Position numbers and translations under genes: made by a program
Notes under the pieces: model-generated
The model's database searches: none
Seen by the model: only the letters and a program-made list of their open reading frames with translations
What the model was told of the DNA's origin: nothing
Source: Oligella urethralis DSM 7531
Lineage (GTDB): Bacteria; Pseudomonadota; Gammaproteobacteria; Burkholderiales; Burkholderiaceae_B
Assembly (NCBI RefSeq): GCF_000372065.1
Contig: NZ_AQVB01000004.1
Span: forward strand, 88,177-152,176
DNA length: 64,000 nt
Reading direction: 5' to 3'
Shown: positions 46,866 to 56,362 of the stretch, in pieces
Numbering within the stretch: the first letter of the stretch is position 1
Layout: each line of letters begins with the position of its first letter

Positions 46866-47356
46866 TATTCAAAAATCTCCATCAACAAAGGCTCATAACG
46901 TTGTTGAACCGTGTGGTGCCACTCTTCTTCAGACACCAAACCAAACACGTGTAAGCGTAGGATATAACCATTTTCAGTTAAACCACTCCAAACCGTGCCG
47001 GGTACATAATTAATAATACAAGCCAATAATGCGATGGCATGCGGATCTCTAAGGCTTAAAGGAATATTAACAAAACCGGCGACTGGTTGTTTATCTGGTC
47101 TGGCTTTGAGGGTTAAGCGCATCACGTAGAGATTTGACAGGTAAATATCCTTTAGCACGATAAAAAAGAGCTTAATCATGGCACCAATGCGGCGTGGATA
47201 GGCCCGATCAGGTCGCAGTCGTGTTGATAACAGAATCAAACTGAAGGAGAGCACAAACCCCAGCGTCAATTGACCCAAGGATAGGCTACCGGTTAGCATA
47301 ATCCACGCCACAAAAAGCGCCATGGTCATCGGAATCCAGAAAAATAAACTGCGCAT
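46865..47356 (-). CDS. mrpE: Mrp-type Na+/H+ antiporter subunit E
   Basis: 163 residues with two or three N-terminal helices and a cytoplasmic domain. LRDPHAIALLACIINYVPGTVWSGLTENG and LRLHVFGLVSEEEWHHTVQQRYEPLLMEIFE are MnhE/PhaE family features. It starts 1 nt after subunit D ends. Confidence 0.92.
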   Translation of the reverse strand: MRSLFFWIPMTMALFVAWIMLTGSLSLGQLTLGFVLSFSLILLSTRLRPDRAYPRRIGAMIKLFFIVLKDIYLSNLYVMRLTLKARPDKQPVAGFVNIPLSLRDPHAIALLACIINYVPGTVWSGLTENGYILRLHVFGLVSEEEWHHTVQQRYEPLLMEIFE

Positions 47357-47357
47357 A

Positions 47358-48980
47358 TTAATGGGCTCCTTGGAGTGCTTGTTGTTGCATCACGGCATGA
47401 ATATACAAAAAGGGCTCATCCAATGATAAAGCGATATTATTCATTAACTCCATGACTGGATTGGCAAAAATACTGATTAAAACACAGCCACTTAAGAGTA
47501 AAACAATGGGTGCGGCTTCTCTAAAACTCAGCTTAGGTCGATTGACCCGTTCTGGCACCCAAAACGTCAACATGCCGGTACGCATATAGGAAATTAAGGC
47601 AGCCAGCCCCGACAAAATCAAAAAGCTCAATAATAACCACGTATGAATCGCAGAGATTTCATAGTTATTAAGCTTTAATACATTGGAAAGTAGGGCGATT
47701 TTACCGATAAATCCAGACAAAGGGGGGAGTCCAATAATGACCAAGGCCGCAATAATATAGGCAATCCCCAAAAAGGCAAAGGCACTCGGCACGGTAAAAC
47801 CAATGACCTGTGCACTATAGTCACTGTCCTCCTCCTCATTTAAACCAAAGGCCTCCATACTGACGGAAAGTAAGGCACTTTCGTAATGATCGATGCGATT
47901 AATTAATTCCACCATTAAAAATAGGGCGCTCGAAGCAAGCACCGAACTAACAAGGTAGTACAGTGAGGGGCCGGTCATTGAGACGCCCGGCATGCCTAGG
48001 GCAGAAAGTAATACGCCAGAAGACAAAATCACACTGTAGCCAACTAAACGACCAATTTGCTTTTCGGCTAGCACCCCAAGCGCACCAAACGCTAAGGTCG
48101 CAATCCCGATATAAAACATCCACTCACCACCAAAGGCGGCGGGTGCACCGGAAGGCAGTAAGAGTGAACCGACGCGTAAGAGGGCATAAATACCGACCTT
48201 AGTCATCACCGCAAACATCGCAGCCACGGGTGCACTAGCGACGGCATAGGCATTAGCTAGCCAAAAGTTAAGCGGCCAAGCAGCAGCTTTAATTAAAAAA
48301 GCCACTCCTAAAATCGAACAGGCGGTTTCAAACAACAAGCGATCTTCGGCATCCAAAGCACCCGCTTTAGCCGCAATTTCTGCAAAATTAAGGGTGCCGG
48401 TAATCGAGTAAATCATTGAAATACCGATTAATAATAAGGAAGCTCCCACCATATTGATGGTGATATACAACATGCCGGAACTGACGCGTTGGGAGCCAGA
48501 GCCATGCAATAAAAGACCGTAGGATGCGGCTAAAAAGACCTCAAAAAACACAAATAGATTAAATAAATCACCGGTCAGAAAGGCGCCATTTAAACCCATC
48601 AAAATAAACTGTAACAGCGGATAGAAATGGATCCCGACACGGTTCCATAGTGCGGTCGAAAAGCTAAGCGAAGTTAAACCTAAAAAGGCTGTTAAGCAGA
48701 GCATTAACGCTGCTAATTGGTCGGCCACCAAGACAATACCGATGGGCGCTTGCCAATTACCTAATAAATAGACAGCGATATTATTAGTCCATTCAACCTC
48801 TAAAAAACTACTGGTATAGAGTAATAATTCAATCGCCACCGCTAATTGCGCCAGCACTGAAGCAAAGGAAATAAAGGTATTTAGCTTGCGCCTTTTCTCT
48901 TTGAGCAAAATCATTAGCCCCCCAGCAAAGAGGGGAATAATAATGGGCAGAATGGGTAAATGCATTAAAAAACTACTCAT
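47358..48980 (-). CDS. mrpD: Mrp-type Na+/H+ antiporter subunit D
   Basis: 540 residues; a multi-helix NuoM/NuoN-like antiporter subunit. Conserved segments include LNGAFLTGDLFNLFVFFEVFLAASYGLLLHG (carboxylate on helix 5), IKAAAWPLNFWLANAYAVASAPVAAMFA and GLPPLSGFIGKIALL. Together with subunit A it forms the ion-translocating core. It overlaps subunit C by 4 nt. Confidence 0.93.
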   Translation of the reverse strand: MSSFLMHLPILPIIIPLFAGGLMILLKEKRRKLNTFISFASVLAQLAVAIELLLYTSSFLEVEWTNNIAVYLLGNWQAPIGIVLVADQLAALMLCLTAFLGLTSLSFSTALWNRVGIHFYPLLQFILMGLNGAFLTGDLFNLFVFFEVFLAASYGLLLHGSGSQRVSSGMLYITINMVGASLLLIGISMIYSITGTLNFAEIAAKAGALDAEDRLLFETACSILGVAFLIKAAAWPLNFWLANAYAVASAPVAAMFAVMTKVGIYALLRVGSLLLPSGAPAAFGGEWMFYIGIATLAFGALGVLAEKQIGRLVGYSVILSSGVLLSALGMPGVSMTGPSLYYLVSSVLASSALFLMVELINRIDHYESALLSVSMEAFGLNEEEDSDYSAQVIGFTVPSAFAFLGIAYIIAALVIIGLPPLSGFIGKIALLSNVLKLNNYEISAIHTWLLLSFLILSGLAALISYMRTGMLTFWVPERVNRPKLSFREAAPIVLLLSGCVLISIFANPVMELMNNIALSLDEPFLYIHAVMQQQALQGAH

Positions 48981-49321
48981 TCATCGCTCTCCGCACCATC
49001 AACATGGTCGGTATTAGTAAGACCGCGCTGCGCTAATAATAAAACTAGAAATAAAGCGGTGGTAGCAAAACCAATCACAATGGCAGTAAGGACGAGAGCC
49101 TGCGGAATGGGGTTGGCATAGTCTTCGGGATTCACTACCGCTGCACCGTGAATAATCGGAGGCATCCCCACATTTAATAAACCACCGCCAAAGATAAAAA
49201 GATTCACCGCATAACTCAGTATTAACAAGCCCATAATCACCTGAAAGGTTCTGGAACGCAGAATCAACCAAACACCGGAACCGGTCAGTATACCGATGGC
49301 TAAGGCAAAGACAATTTCCAT
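48977..49321 (-). CDS. mrpC: Mrp-type Na+/H+ antiporter subunit C
   Basis: 114 residues, three helices, NuoK-like. It has GSGVWLILRSRTFQVIMGLLILSYAVNLFIFGGG and the family segment ADPIPQALVLTAIVIGFA as ANPIPQALVLTAIVIGFATTA. It lies 17 nt after the fused AB subunit and overlaps D by 4 nt. Confidence 0.93.
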   Translation of the reverse strand: MEIVFALAIGILTGSGVWLILRSRTFQVIMGLLILSYAVNLFIFGGGLLNVGMPPIIHGAAVVNPEDYANPIPQALVLTAIVIGFATTALFLVLLLAQRGLTNTDHVDGAESDE

Positions 49322-49338
49322 AGTGTGAATTCCTTAAA

Positions 49339-52287
49339 TTAATTTTTATTAATGGATTTTGCGAGCTTTTTAGCCGTAGGGCTTAAGCTTTGATCCAGTT
49401 GTAGATCGGCTTGAATATTTTTACGATAATAGCGTAATGATTGGTGTGCTAAGGCAACCAACATATAGGTCGTGGTACCTACGACCAGGGCAAATACACC
49501 TAAATCAAAGAGTAACACCGTAGAAAAATGTAATTTTCCATAAAAGGGCAGTACCGGCTCCCACACCATGGCCGATAGGAAAGGCAAACCATAGAGCATT
49601 GGCAAGACCCCAGCACCCCCGGCTAACAGTAAACCCACCGCTAACCAGTTTTGGGGACGAATGCGGGATTTAGACTCTACCCACAACATACCGCTAATAA
49701 TAAATTGGGTAATCACACCGGTCGCAAAAATTAAGCCACCGACAAAGCCACCACCCGGTAAGTTATGACCACGGAAGAAAAAGTAAAAAGCAATCAAACT
49801 AGTGATGGGCATCAGTAAACGACCAATCACATTCGGTACCAGCATGGTACCTTTGGGCAGCTTACCATCCTCCTTAATCCGGCGTAAATCCGTTGTCAGC
49901 TCCTCACGCACGCTGTCCAGTGCATGCAACATTTCCTGAGGTGGTCTAAAGCGTCGTAACAGCGCATATACGGTTAACGCCACAATCCCTAATACCGTAA
50001 TTTCGCCAAAGGTGTCAAAGCCACGGAAGTCGACTAAAGTCACATTGACCGCATTGGTACCATGCCCCTCAGGCACGGATTTGATTAAAATGATATCGCC
50101 AATATCATTGCGATTATTAGAGCGCATCATCAGGAAGTAGGCTAATAAACTCATGCCGATACCGGCCGTTAAGGCAATGATTAAATCGCGCCGGCGTCTT
50201 AAGGCCAGCACCGGATCCTCATCCAGCTCATTCGGCGTTTTCTTAGGTTCAGGCAACCAGCGCAAACCTAAAAGCAGTAACACGCAGGTAACCACTTCAA
50301 CCACTAATTGGGTTAAGGCCAAATCCGGGGCCGATAGCCAGGCAAAGGTCACGACCACCACAATCCCAGTGGCACTTGAAAAAATAATGGCTCTAAAGCG
50401 ATTATATTGGGCATGATAAGCAGTCAGAATAGCACCCATACAGCCAACGATCCACAAGGCAAAAAATAACCAATTAATATCGGCTAGATCGGGGCTGGGT
50501 ATATCGTAACGCCCCATCAATGGTAAGGTGGCTACCACAATACTAATTAACACAACCAGTACTAGTTGAATCTGCATACGTTCCGAAGAAGCCCAGCGCA
50601 CGGTGTAAAAGGCGAAAATATCCACATAATCCATGATCTTATCAAAGATACGACGCCCCTCGAATCGTTCGGTAAATGGCGTCACATCCGGATAGGCCAA
50701 TAAGGATCGGTGCATAATCAGGGCCAGACAAATCCCCCCAACCATGGCCAATACACTCATTAATAAGGGAATATTAAAACCGTGCCATACGGCCAAATCG
50801 TACTCAACACCGTGATTAGGTCCCAACACCCCCGATACTGCCGTGCTTAAAAGCGGACCAATGGTATGCTGCGGTAATACACCCACTAACACACAGAGAA
50901 AAACCAAAATCGCACTAGGCACTAACATCCACTTATAAGGATCGTGCGGTTTTTTAGGGAGTGATTCAAAATGGGGCTCACCAAAAAACACGCTAACAAT
51001 AAAGCGATAGGAATAGGCCACACTTAAAATACTGCCTATCACTGCCATAATGGGTAAGAAGTAGGGATTAGATAAAGAGGCTTCGGCAAACAAGGTTTCC
51101 GAGAAAAACATCTCTTTTGAAATAAAGCCATTTAGTAAGGGCACCCCGGCCATGGCGGCCGCTGCTACGGCTGCTAATAAAGCCGTCACCGGCATGGCTT
51201 TGCGGAGACCATTTAAAATCGTGATATCACGCGTACCCGTTTCATGATCCACAATCCCTGCTGCCATAAAGAGTGAGGCTTTAAAGGTCGCATGATTAAG
51301 CATATGGAAAATAGCCACCACCAAAGCAAGACGGCTATTCATCCCTAATAAGGTACAAATCAAACCTAAATGACTAATGGTCGAATAGGCCAAAATACCC
51401 TTCATATCCTTTTGGAAAAAGGCATTGTAGGCACCGATAACAAAGGATATAAGTCCAGCACCACTAATCAGATAAAACCATAAATCAGTACCTGAAAGCA
51501 CCTCCCAAAAACGAGCTAAGGCAAACACCCCCACCTTAACCAGCGTAGCGGAATGCAAATAAGCCGACACCGGTGTCGGTGCCGCCATCGCATTAGGTAA
51601 CCAGAAGTGAAAGGGAAATTGCGCACTTTTCGTTAAGCAACCAAGTGCAAAGCAAATCACAATCGCTGGATAATAGGCACTGTTACGTAATACATCACCG
51701 GAGCTTAAAATTGTTTCTAAATCATAGCTTCCGACCACGTAACCTATCATCAGTACAGCGGCTAATAGGGCAAAGCCACCACTTGCTGTCACAGTAAAGG
51801 AAATTCTTGCGCCTCGACGAGCATCGACCCGATGGAACCAATAGGCGATTAGCATAAAGGAAGCCATACTGGTCAGTTCCCAGAAAATCACCATTTGAAT
51901 CACATTGCCAGATAGTACTAAGCCCAGCATAGCGCCCATAAAAATCATAAAAAAGGCATAAAAGCGTGGACGAGGATCGGCCGGGTCCATATAGTAGCGG
52001 GCATAGAGCGAAATTAATGCACCCATCGCCGAAACTAGCAAGGCAAAAACAAAAGAAAAGCCGTCCATGCGGAAAGTAAAGACTAAATCCAGGGCTGGGA
52101 TCCAGTGATAACGCTCCACAATCACCGTGCCGTTCATGATGTCGGGGCTTTTTAAAAGGACTAAGCTTAAACAGAGGAGGGCAGTGATACCGGATAACCA
52201 CGCCTCTCGGTTGCGTGTATCATCCGGCAATATTGCCGCAATTAAACTAGCTAAAAAGGGGAGTAAAACAATGCCGGCTAAGTACAT
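49339..52287 (-). CDS. mrpA: Mrp-type Na+/H+ antiporter fused subunit A+B
   Basis: 982 residues. Residues about 1-500 form the NuoL-like MrpA core (YYMDPADPRPRFYAFFMIFMGAMLGLVLSGN; FWELTSMASFMLIAYWFHR; KSAQFPFHFWLPNAMAAPTPVSAYLHSATLVKVGVF). MrpA C-terminal helices follow. The last ~170 residues are an MrpB domain (NVIGRLLMPITSLIAFYFFFRGHNLPGGGFVGGL). This A-B fusion defines the group 2 (PhaAB-like) Mrp systems of proteobacteria. It starts 12 nt after the stop codon of the sigma/anti-sigma fusion gene. Confidence 0.94.
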   Translation of the reverse strand: MYLAGIVLLPFLASLIAAILPDDTRNREAWLSGITALLCLSLVLLKSPDIMNGTVIVERYHWIPALDLVFTFRMDGFSFVFALLVSAMGALISLYARYYMDPADPRPRFYAFFMIFMGAMLGLVLSGNVIQMVIFWELTSMASFMLIAYWFHRVDARRGARISFTVTASGGFALLAAVLMIGYVVGSYDLETILSSGDVLRNSAYYPAIVICFALGCLTKSAQFPFHFWLPNAMAAPTPVSAYLHSATLVKVGVFALARFWEVLSGTDLWFYLISGAGLISFVIGAYNAFFQKDMKGILAYSTISHLGLICTLLGMNSRLALVVAIFHMLNHATFKASLFMAAGIVDHETGTRDITILNGLRKAMPVTALLAAVAAAAMAGVPLLNGFISKEMFFSETLFAEASLSNPYFLPIMAVIGSILSVAYSYRFIVSVFFGEPHFESLPKKPHDPYKWMLVPSAILVFLCVLVGVLPQHTIGPLLSTAVSGVLGPNHGVEYDLAVWHGFNIPLLMSVLAMVGGICLALIMHRSLLAYPDVTPFTERFEGRRIFDKIMDYVDIFAFYTVRWASSERMQIQLVLVVLISIVVATLPLMGRYDIPSPDLADINWLFFALWIVGCMGAILTAYHAQYNRFRAIIFSSATGIVVVVTFAWLSAPDLALTQLVVEVVTCVLLLLGLRWLPEPKKTPNELDEDPVLALRRRRDLIIALTAGIGMSLLAYFLMMRSNNRNDIGDIILIKSVPEGHGTNAVNVTLVDFRGFDTFGEITVLGIVALTVYALLRRFRPPQEMLHALDSVREELTTDLRRIKEDGKLPKGTMLVPNVIGRLLMPITSLIAFYFFFRGHNLPGGGFVGGLIFATGVITQFIISGMLWVESKSRIRPQNWLAVGLLLAGGAGVLPMLYGLPFLSAMVWEPVLPFYGKLHFSTVLLFDLGVFALVVGTTTYMLVALAHQSLRYYRKNIQADLQLDQSLSPTAKKLAKSINKN

Positions 52288-52299
52288 AGGTCAACTGTC

Positions 52300-53673
52300 C
52301 TAGGATTTGGAATCTAAATCAACAGCTGAACCTTGGAAAAGAATGCTGCCGCTGGGTTTATTGGCACTTGAACCACCTTTAGGCTCAAGACTGATATAAA
52401 AACGTTGATTTGGCTGTAATTCATTGAGGCGAGACGCGTCAATTCGATTAACGCCAGAAGCATCTAAGAGCGCAATAGCACGCATGGTTTGACCATTATC
52501 AGTGCTACTCCATAACTGCAAATCAAAACCGGACTGCCCGATTTGCTGATAGCTAGGGGTAATCGATGCCTTGCCATTTGCCGTCACTTTAAGCACCCAA
52601 GCAACCGAAGGGGTGGCTGAACGATCCGTCAGTACGGCTACCCAACGTAGCGTATTACCAGAACTGGGCCATAACAAAACCGCTAAAGCAACTAACAATG
52701 AGGCTAGACCAAGCGCCTGCCAAAACTTAATGGAGCGCCAGAGGAAATGCAAACGTAGGGAAAGTGGCATTCTTTTACCCTCTTTAGCCAGCGCCTTAGC
52801 TTTGTCCGCAAGTTCCTGATCTAGCGGCTCACGCTCACCTTCATAGCTACTATCGTATTGCTTACGTTCCTGCTCTTTTTGTTGATGATGCAGTTGCTTA
52901 AGCTTATCATTTAAGGAGCGCCATAAACTAGGGTTCAGCGAGCAGGGCTGCAATTGGGCAATAAACTCGGTAAATAGCTCCTCCCACAGCAAGATAATAC
53001 GCGTACTATCGACGTTTTTATTAAGAATGTCATAAACCCGGTTGAGATCACTATCACTCATGCCACCTAGCACATACTCTCCTAAGATGAGTCCCTCCTC
53101 ATGCTGTGGCAAATGGGGAAAGGAGCGTGCCAGATGGTGTAAGCCGATGCTGATATCCTCTTTGATACGAGCCAAGGATATGCCCATACGGGTGGCGGCG
53201 ACAGGCTGCGTGTCGGGACTTAAATATACCGTCAATAAGGAGCTCTGCTGCTCCTCAGTGAGTTGCTCAAAATAGAAATGCAGCGACTCCTCAGGCTTTA
53301 TATGCGGGTGTAACTGCTGTTGGATCTCAGCCATGCCCAAGGGCTTAAAGGCGGGCTCTTTGGCAAGGGCTAAGGCATGACTTTGATAGTGCGTCTGGTA
53401 ATACTCACGAATTTGAAAGCGTAAAATACTATAAATCCAACCTCGGGCAGAGCCAATCTCAGGTGCATAACTATCCGCATTTTCCCAAATGGTCAAAAAA
53501 GTTTTTAGTAATACCTGTTGAGCTGATTGCTCTTGTAGTAATGATTGACGGGCTAGCGCCATCATCGATTCAGCTTCTGAATCAAACAGCTGTTGCAGTG
53601 CATTTTTCTGCTTTTTTGCAATTGCTGTGAGTAATTTTTCAAGATATTGGGCGCTATTTTTGTCTGCTTTCAT
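52300..53673 (-). CDS. ECF sigma factor fused to RskA-type anti-sigma factor
   Basis: 457 residues in one uninterrupted frame. Residues about 10-100 resemble ECF sigma region 2 (ALQQLFDSEAESMMALA, SAQQVLLKTFLTIWENADSYAPEIGSARGWIYSILRFQIREYY). Residues about 130-185 resemble region 4 with a helix-turn-helix (LTEEQQSSLLTVYL, AATRMGISLARIKEDISIGLHHL). Residues 195-265 look like the RskA anti-sigma domain (ILGEYVLGGMSDSDL, LLWEELFTEFIAQLQP, LNPSLWRSLNDKL). After a charged linker comes one membrane helix (317-336) and an RskA-type extracytoplasmic domain (LRWVAVLTDRSATPSVAWVLKV, LEPKGGSSANKPSGSILFQG). Normally these are two adjacent genes. Region 4 has few basic residues, so DNA binding may be weakened. 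It heads the mrp operon. Confidence 0.8.
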   Translation of the reverse strand: MKADKNSAQYLEKLLTAIAKKQKNALQQLFDSEAESMMALARQSLLQEQSAQQVLLKTFLTIWENADSYAPEIGSARGWIYSILRFQIREYYQTHYQSHALALAKEPAFKPLGMAEIQQQLHPHIKPEESLHFYFEQLTEEQQSSLLTVYLSPDTQPVAATRMGISLARIKEDISIGLHHLARSFPHLPQHEEGLILGEYVLGGMSDSDLNRVYDILNKNVDSTRIILLWEELFTEFIAQLQPCSLNPSLWRSLNDKLKQLHHQQKEQERKQYDSSYEGEREPLDQELADKAKALAKEGKRMPLSLRLHFLWRSIKFWQALGLASLLVALAVLLWPSSGNTLRWVAVLTDRSATPSVAWVLKVTANGKASITPSYQQIGQSGFDLQLWSSTDNGQTMRAIALLDASGVNRIDASRLNELQPNQRFYISLEPKGGSSANKPSGSILFQGSAVDLDSKS

Positions 53674-53756
53674 ATGTTACGCTTAGTACTGAATCTTAAG
53701 AGCTAAACTTAATAAGCTGTTTGAACTAAAAATATTATAGTAGAGAGTCAACTCAT

Positions 53757-54542
53757 ATGCCTGAGATACGAAACTCATTTTTAAACAACTTTAAGCTGAA
53801 TAATAAAATCGCTTTAGTTTCCGGTTCCTCCAGTGGCCTTGGTCTCGCAATGGCGATGGCCCTGGCGCGTAGTGGCGCCGAGGTAATTATCAACGGCCGT
53901 GATAAAGCAAAATTAATCACGCTGCAACAGCAGGCGGCAGAGCAGGGCATACAACTCCACTACTTATGCGCAGATCTTAGCGATTTCGACGCAATTGATA
54001 AGGCAATCCTAGAAATTAAAAGCAATTATGCTACCTGTGATATTTTAATCAATAATATAGGTGCGCGTATAAGAAAATCGCTTCAAGACTTTAAACGGGA
54101 TGAAATTGTGTCCCTTGTGCAGCAAAATCTCACGGCCGCGATTTATTTATCACAGCAAGTGGCCGAGCTTATGATGGAGCAGCAGTGGGGGCGTATCATT
54201 AGCATTTCATCGATTGCGGGGCGTCTAGCTCGGGCCGGGGATTCTGTGTATCCCGTCACGAAAATGGGCTTGGAGGGTTTGGTGAGAAGTTTAGCCGTAC
54301 AGTATGCTAGCCATAGTATTACCAGTAATGGTATTGCGCCCGGATTTTTTGAAACCGAGAGAAATCTGTCCATGATGCGCACGCCGGAGGAAAAGGCCTC
54401 TCATGTGCAGCGGGTACCATTGAAGCGTTGGGGTAAACCGGAGGAACTGGCAGGGGCGGCGGTGTTTTTTGCATCTGAAGCCGCTTCCTACATCAATGGT
54501 CAAATTCTAACCATTGACGGCGGCTTCAGCGCAAGTTTTTAG
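53757..54542 (+). CDS. SDR-family NAD(P)-dependent oxidoreductase
   Basis: 261 residues, classical short-chain dehydrogenase. Cofactor motif VSGSSSGLGLAMA, NNIG in place of NNAG, catalytic Ser in SISSIAGR, and Tyr-x-x-x-Lys as YPVTK. The SSSGLG and final YINGQILTIDGGFSASF resemble gluconate 5-dehydrogenase-like SDRs, but substrate cannot be set from sequence. No clear ribosome site precedes the ATG. Divergent from the sigma fusion gene and convergent with the Bug receptor. Confidence 0.88.
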   Translation: MPEIRNSFLNNFKLNNKIALVSGSSSGLGLAMAMALARSGAEVIINGRDKAKLITLQQQAAEQGIQLHYLCADLSDFDAIDKAILEIKSNYATCDILINNIGARIRKSLQDFKRDEIVSLVQQNLTAAIYLSQQVAELMMEQQWGRIISISSIAGRLARAGDSVYPVTKMGLEGLVRSLAVQYASHSITSNGIAPGFFETERNLSMMRTPEEKASHVQRVPLKRWGKPEELAGAAVFFASEAASYINGQILTIDGGFSASF

Positions 54543-54560
54543 TACTAACTAAGATGGGGA

Positions 54561-55574
54561 TTATAGCGATAAGTTGAGGCTTTTAATTAAAGGCTCCCAA
54601 CGATTCTTTTCCTCCTCCATGTAGGCTTTAAACTCTTCGGGCGTCGATGGAGTAGGTTCCATATATTGTGCTCTCAATGTTTTAACCACTTCTTCTTGAT
54701 TTAAAGCATCAACTAAGGCCTGTTGTAGTTTTTGCTTAATCGCTTGAGGCACTTTATTGGAAATAACAAAGCCTGACCATGCCGCACCAACAATATCAGC
54801 CACACCACTTTCCTTAATCGTTGGCACATCGGCCAAAGCCTCAATGCGCTCAGCACCAGTTTGTGCCAATAAGGTTAAACGACCGTCTTTTGCTAATGGC
54901 ACGAGCGCAATGGGGGCTAAGGCAGTAAATTGGGTATCACCGGCGACCAAGGAGTTTAAGGCTTGTGGTGAGGAGTTGTAAGGAATCGCTTGCGCCTTAG
55001 CGCCTACGGTTTGTAAAAGCAGCTCTTGGCTTAAATGTGAACCTGAGCCGGTGCCAGGAATGGCAAAATTCATGCTATCTGGCTTCTGCTTAAGTTCCTC
55101 CACCAATTGCGCTAGGGTCTCAATACCACTCTCAGCCGTCACTGCAATCACATTAGGCTGAGTCACGGCCAAGGTCAACGGGTATAGATCCTTATTTGGA
55201 TCGAAACTTAGGTTTTTGTAGAGAAATTGGTTATACACCAAGGGGCCGTTAATGCTAATACCAAAGGTATAGCCATCTGGCTTAGCCTTAGCAATTGCAG
55301 CGGTACCGATATTACCGCCAGCACCCGGTCGATTTTCAATAATAATGGGCTGATTAAGGCTTTTAGAGGCCTCATTTGCAACCACACGCGCAATTTGATC
55401 TGGGGTTGAGCCAGCACCAAATGGCACAATGAGTTTTAGCTCCTTATTGGGCCATTGCGCCTCGGCTTGAGTTTGGGCCATGGCAGTCCCCGTGCTAGCA
55501 ACACCAACAGCCGTAGCAACTAGCGTAGCGCCAAAAAATTTAGTAAAAAAGGAGGTAAAAAGTTTGTTTTTCAT
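54561..55574 (-). CDS. Bug/TctC-family tripartite tricarboxylate-type substrate-binding protein
   Basis: 337 residues with a signal peptide (FGATLVATAVGVASTGTAMAQ). The Bug fold shows as LIVPFGAGSTPDQIARVVA, IIENRPGAGGNIGTAAIAKAKPDGYT and PYNSSPQALNSLVAGD. Periplasmic receptor for a small organic acid or similar ligand. No TctA/TctB membrane genes are adjacent, as is common for the many orphan Bug proteins of Bordetella-like bacteria. Confidence 0.93.
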   Translation of the reverse strand: MKNKLFTSFFTKFFGATLVATAVGVASTGTAMAQTQAEAQWPNKELKLIVPFGAGSTPDQIARVVANEASKSLNQPIIIENRPGAGGNIGTAAIAKAKPDGYTFGISINGPLVYNQFLYKNLSFDPNKDLYPLTLAVTQPNVIAVTAESGIETLAQLVEELKQKPDSMNFAIPGTGSGSHLSQELLLQTVGAKAQAIPYNSSPQALNSLVAGDTQFTALAPIALVPLAKDGRLTLLAQTGAERIEALADVPTIKESGVADIVGAAWSGFVISNKVPQAIKQKLQQALVDALNQEEVVKTLRAQYMEPTPSTPEEFKAYMEEEKNRWEPLIKSLNLSL

Positions 55575-55593
55575 ACAATTTCCAGATTATCAA

Positions 55594-55968
55594 TTAATTA
55601 ATCAGTAGGGTAGCCTCATCTAAACCCAGCATAATACGATGATACTGATCTAAGAGCGCTGAGGTTTCAGGACTTGGGTAGGGGCTGTAGGGCGTATCAA
55701 GCAACCATTGCTTATAATGGGCATAGGGAATTTCTTGCATCAAGCGCTGATAGCGAGCATTACATGTCGTCATCGCATCTTCTTCGGCAGGGTGCTCTTG
55801 ATAAAGCTGCACATACTGTACGGTCATACACATAATAATCGCTTTGTGTCGATCCTGATCGCTATAGCTGTCCTCACTGACTTCTGCTAATACAGATGAG
55901 TTCCAAGAAAGACTTAAACAAGAGAGGATTAGCGCCTTTAGGGCCTTGATTTTAAAGGTCTTATTCAT
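55594..55968 (-). CDS. Small exported protein, unknown (tandem relative of next gene)
   Basis: 124 residues with a probable signal peptide (IKALKALILSCLSLSWNSSVLAE). The mature part has two Cys about 20 residues apart (IIMCMTVQYV; MTTCNARYQRL), a YAHYKQWLL stretch and ends HRIMLGLDEATL. The same features occur in the upstream-adjacent lipoprotein, so the two look like diverged tandem copies. I recognise no family. It overlaps that gene by 8 nt, indicating one operon. Confidence 0.6.
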   Translation of the reverse strand: MNKTFKIKALKALILSCLSLSWNSSVLAEVSEDSYSDQDRHKAIIMCMTVQYVQLYQEHPAEEDAMTTCNARYQRLMQEIPYAHYKQWLLDTPYSPYPSPETSALLDQYHRIMLGLDEATLLIN

Positions 55969-56362
55969 CTTTATCGCCTAACCCAAGCATGATTTTGGAG
56001 ATTTGTTCAAATACGCGTTGATCATTGTCCGAAAGATTATTATAAACATCACTTAAAACATACTTTTGCCTAAACGCACGTTCAAAGCTTTGATATAAAT
56101 GTAGCTGATAACGTGCATAATCCTCATAATTGACCTTTTTAACAAAGTGGCTGAGCCGGAACTCGCACAGTTCCAAATTTTTAGCAATATTCTCTTTTTG
56201 GTGATTTTCATCCAACACCGGTGTCTGACCGGACATAATACCCTCCATACACATGGCGAGTAAATCATTTTTCACCGATTGTGGGTAGGGTTGCTGAGTA
56301 CAAGCGGATAAAATCAGGGGACTGATGAGTAACGCTATGATTTTTAAGGGGTTAAATTGCAT
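55961..56362 (-). CDS. Small lipoprotein, unknown (tandem relative)
   Basis: About 133 residues from ATG 56362, which gives a standard lipoprotein signal (LKIIALLISPLILSAC); ATG 56395 would add 11 residues. After the lipid Cys there are two Cys (LLAMCMEGIM; LELCEFRLSHF), then YEDYARYQLHLYQ and a C-terminal SKIMLGLGDKDE. The CM...C...RL...Y..Y...IMLGL layout parallels the downstream neighbour. Function is unknown; envelope-localised. Confidence 0.6.
   Translation of the reverse strand: MQFNPLKIIALLISPLILSACTQQPYPQSVKNDLLAMCMEGIMSGQTPVLDENHQKENIAKNLELCEFRLSHFVKKVNYEDYARYQLHLYQSFERAFRQKYVLSDVYNNLSDNDQRVFEQISKIMLGLGDKDE

Noticed and set aside
51722-52201. Open frame of 159 codons on the minus strand, overlapping mrpA
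   Set aside because: Lies wholly inside the strongly conserved mrpA coding sequence in another frame, with no ribosome site or family features.
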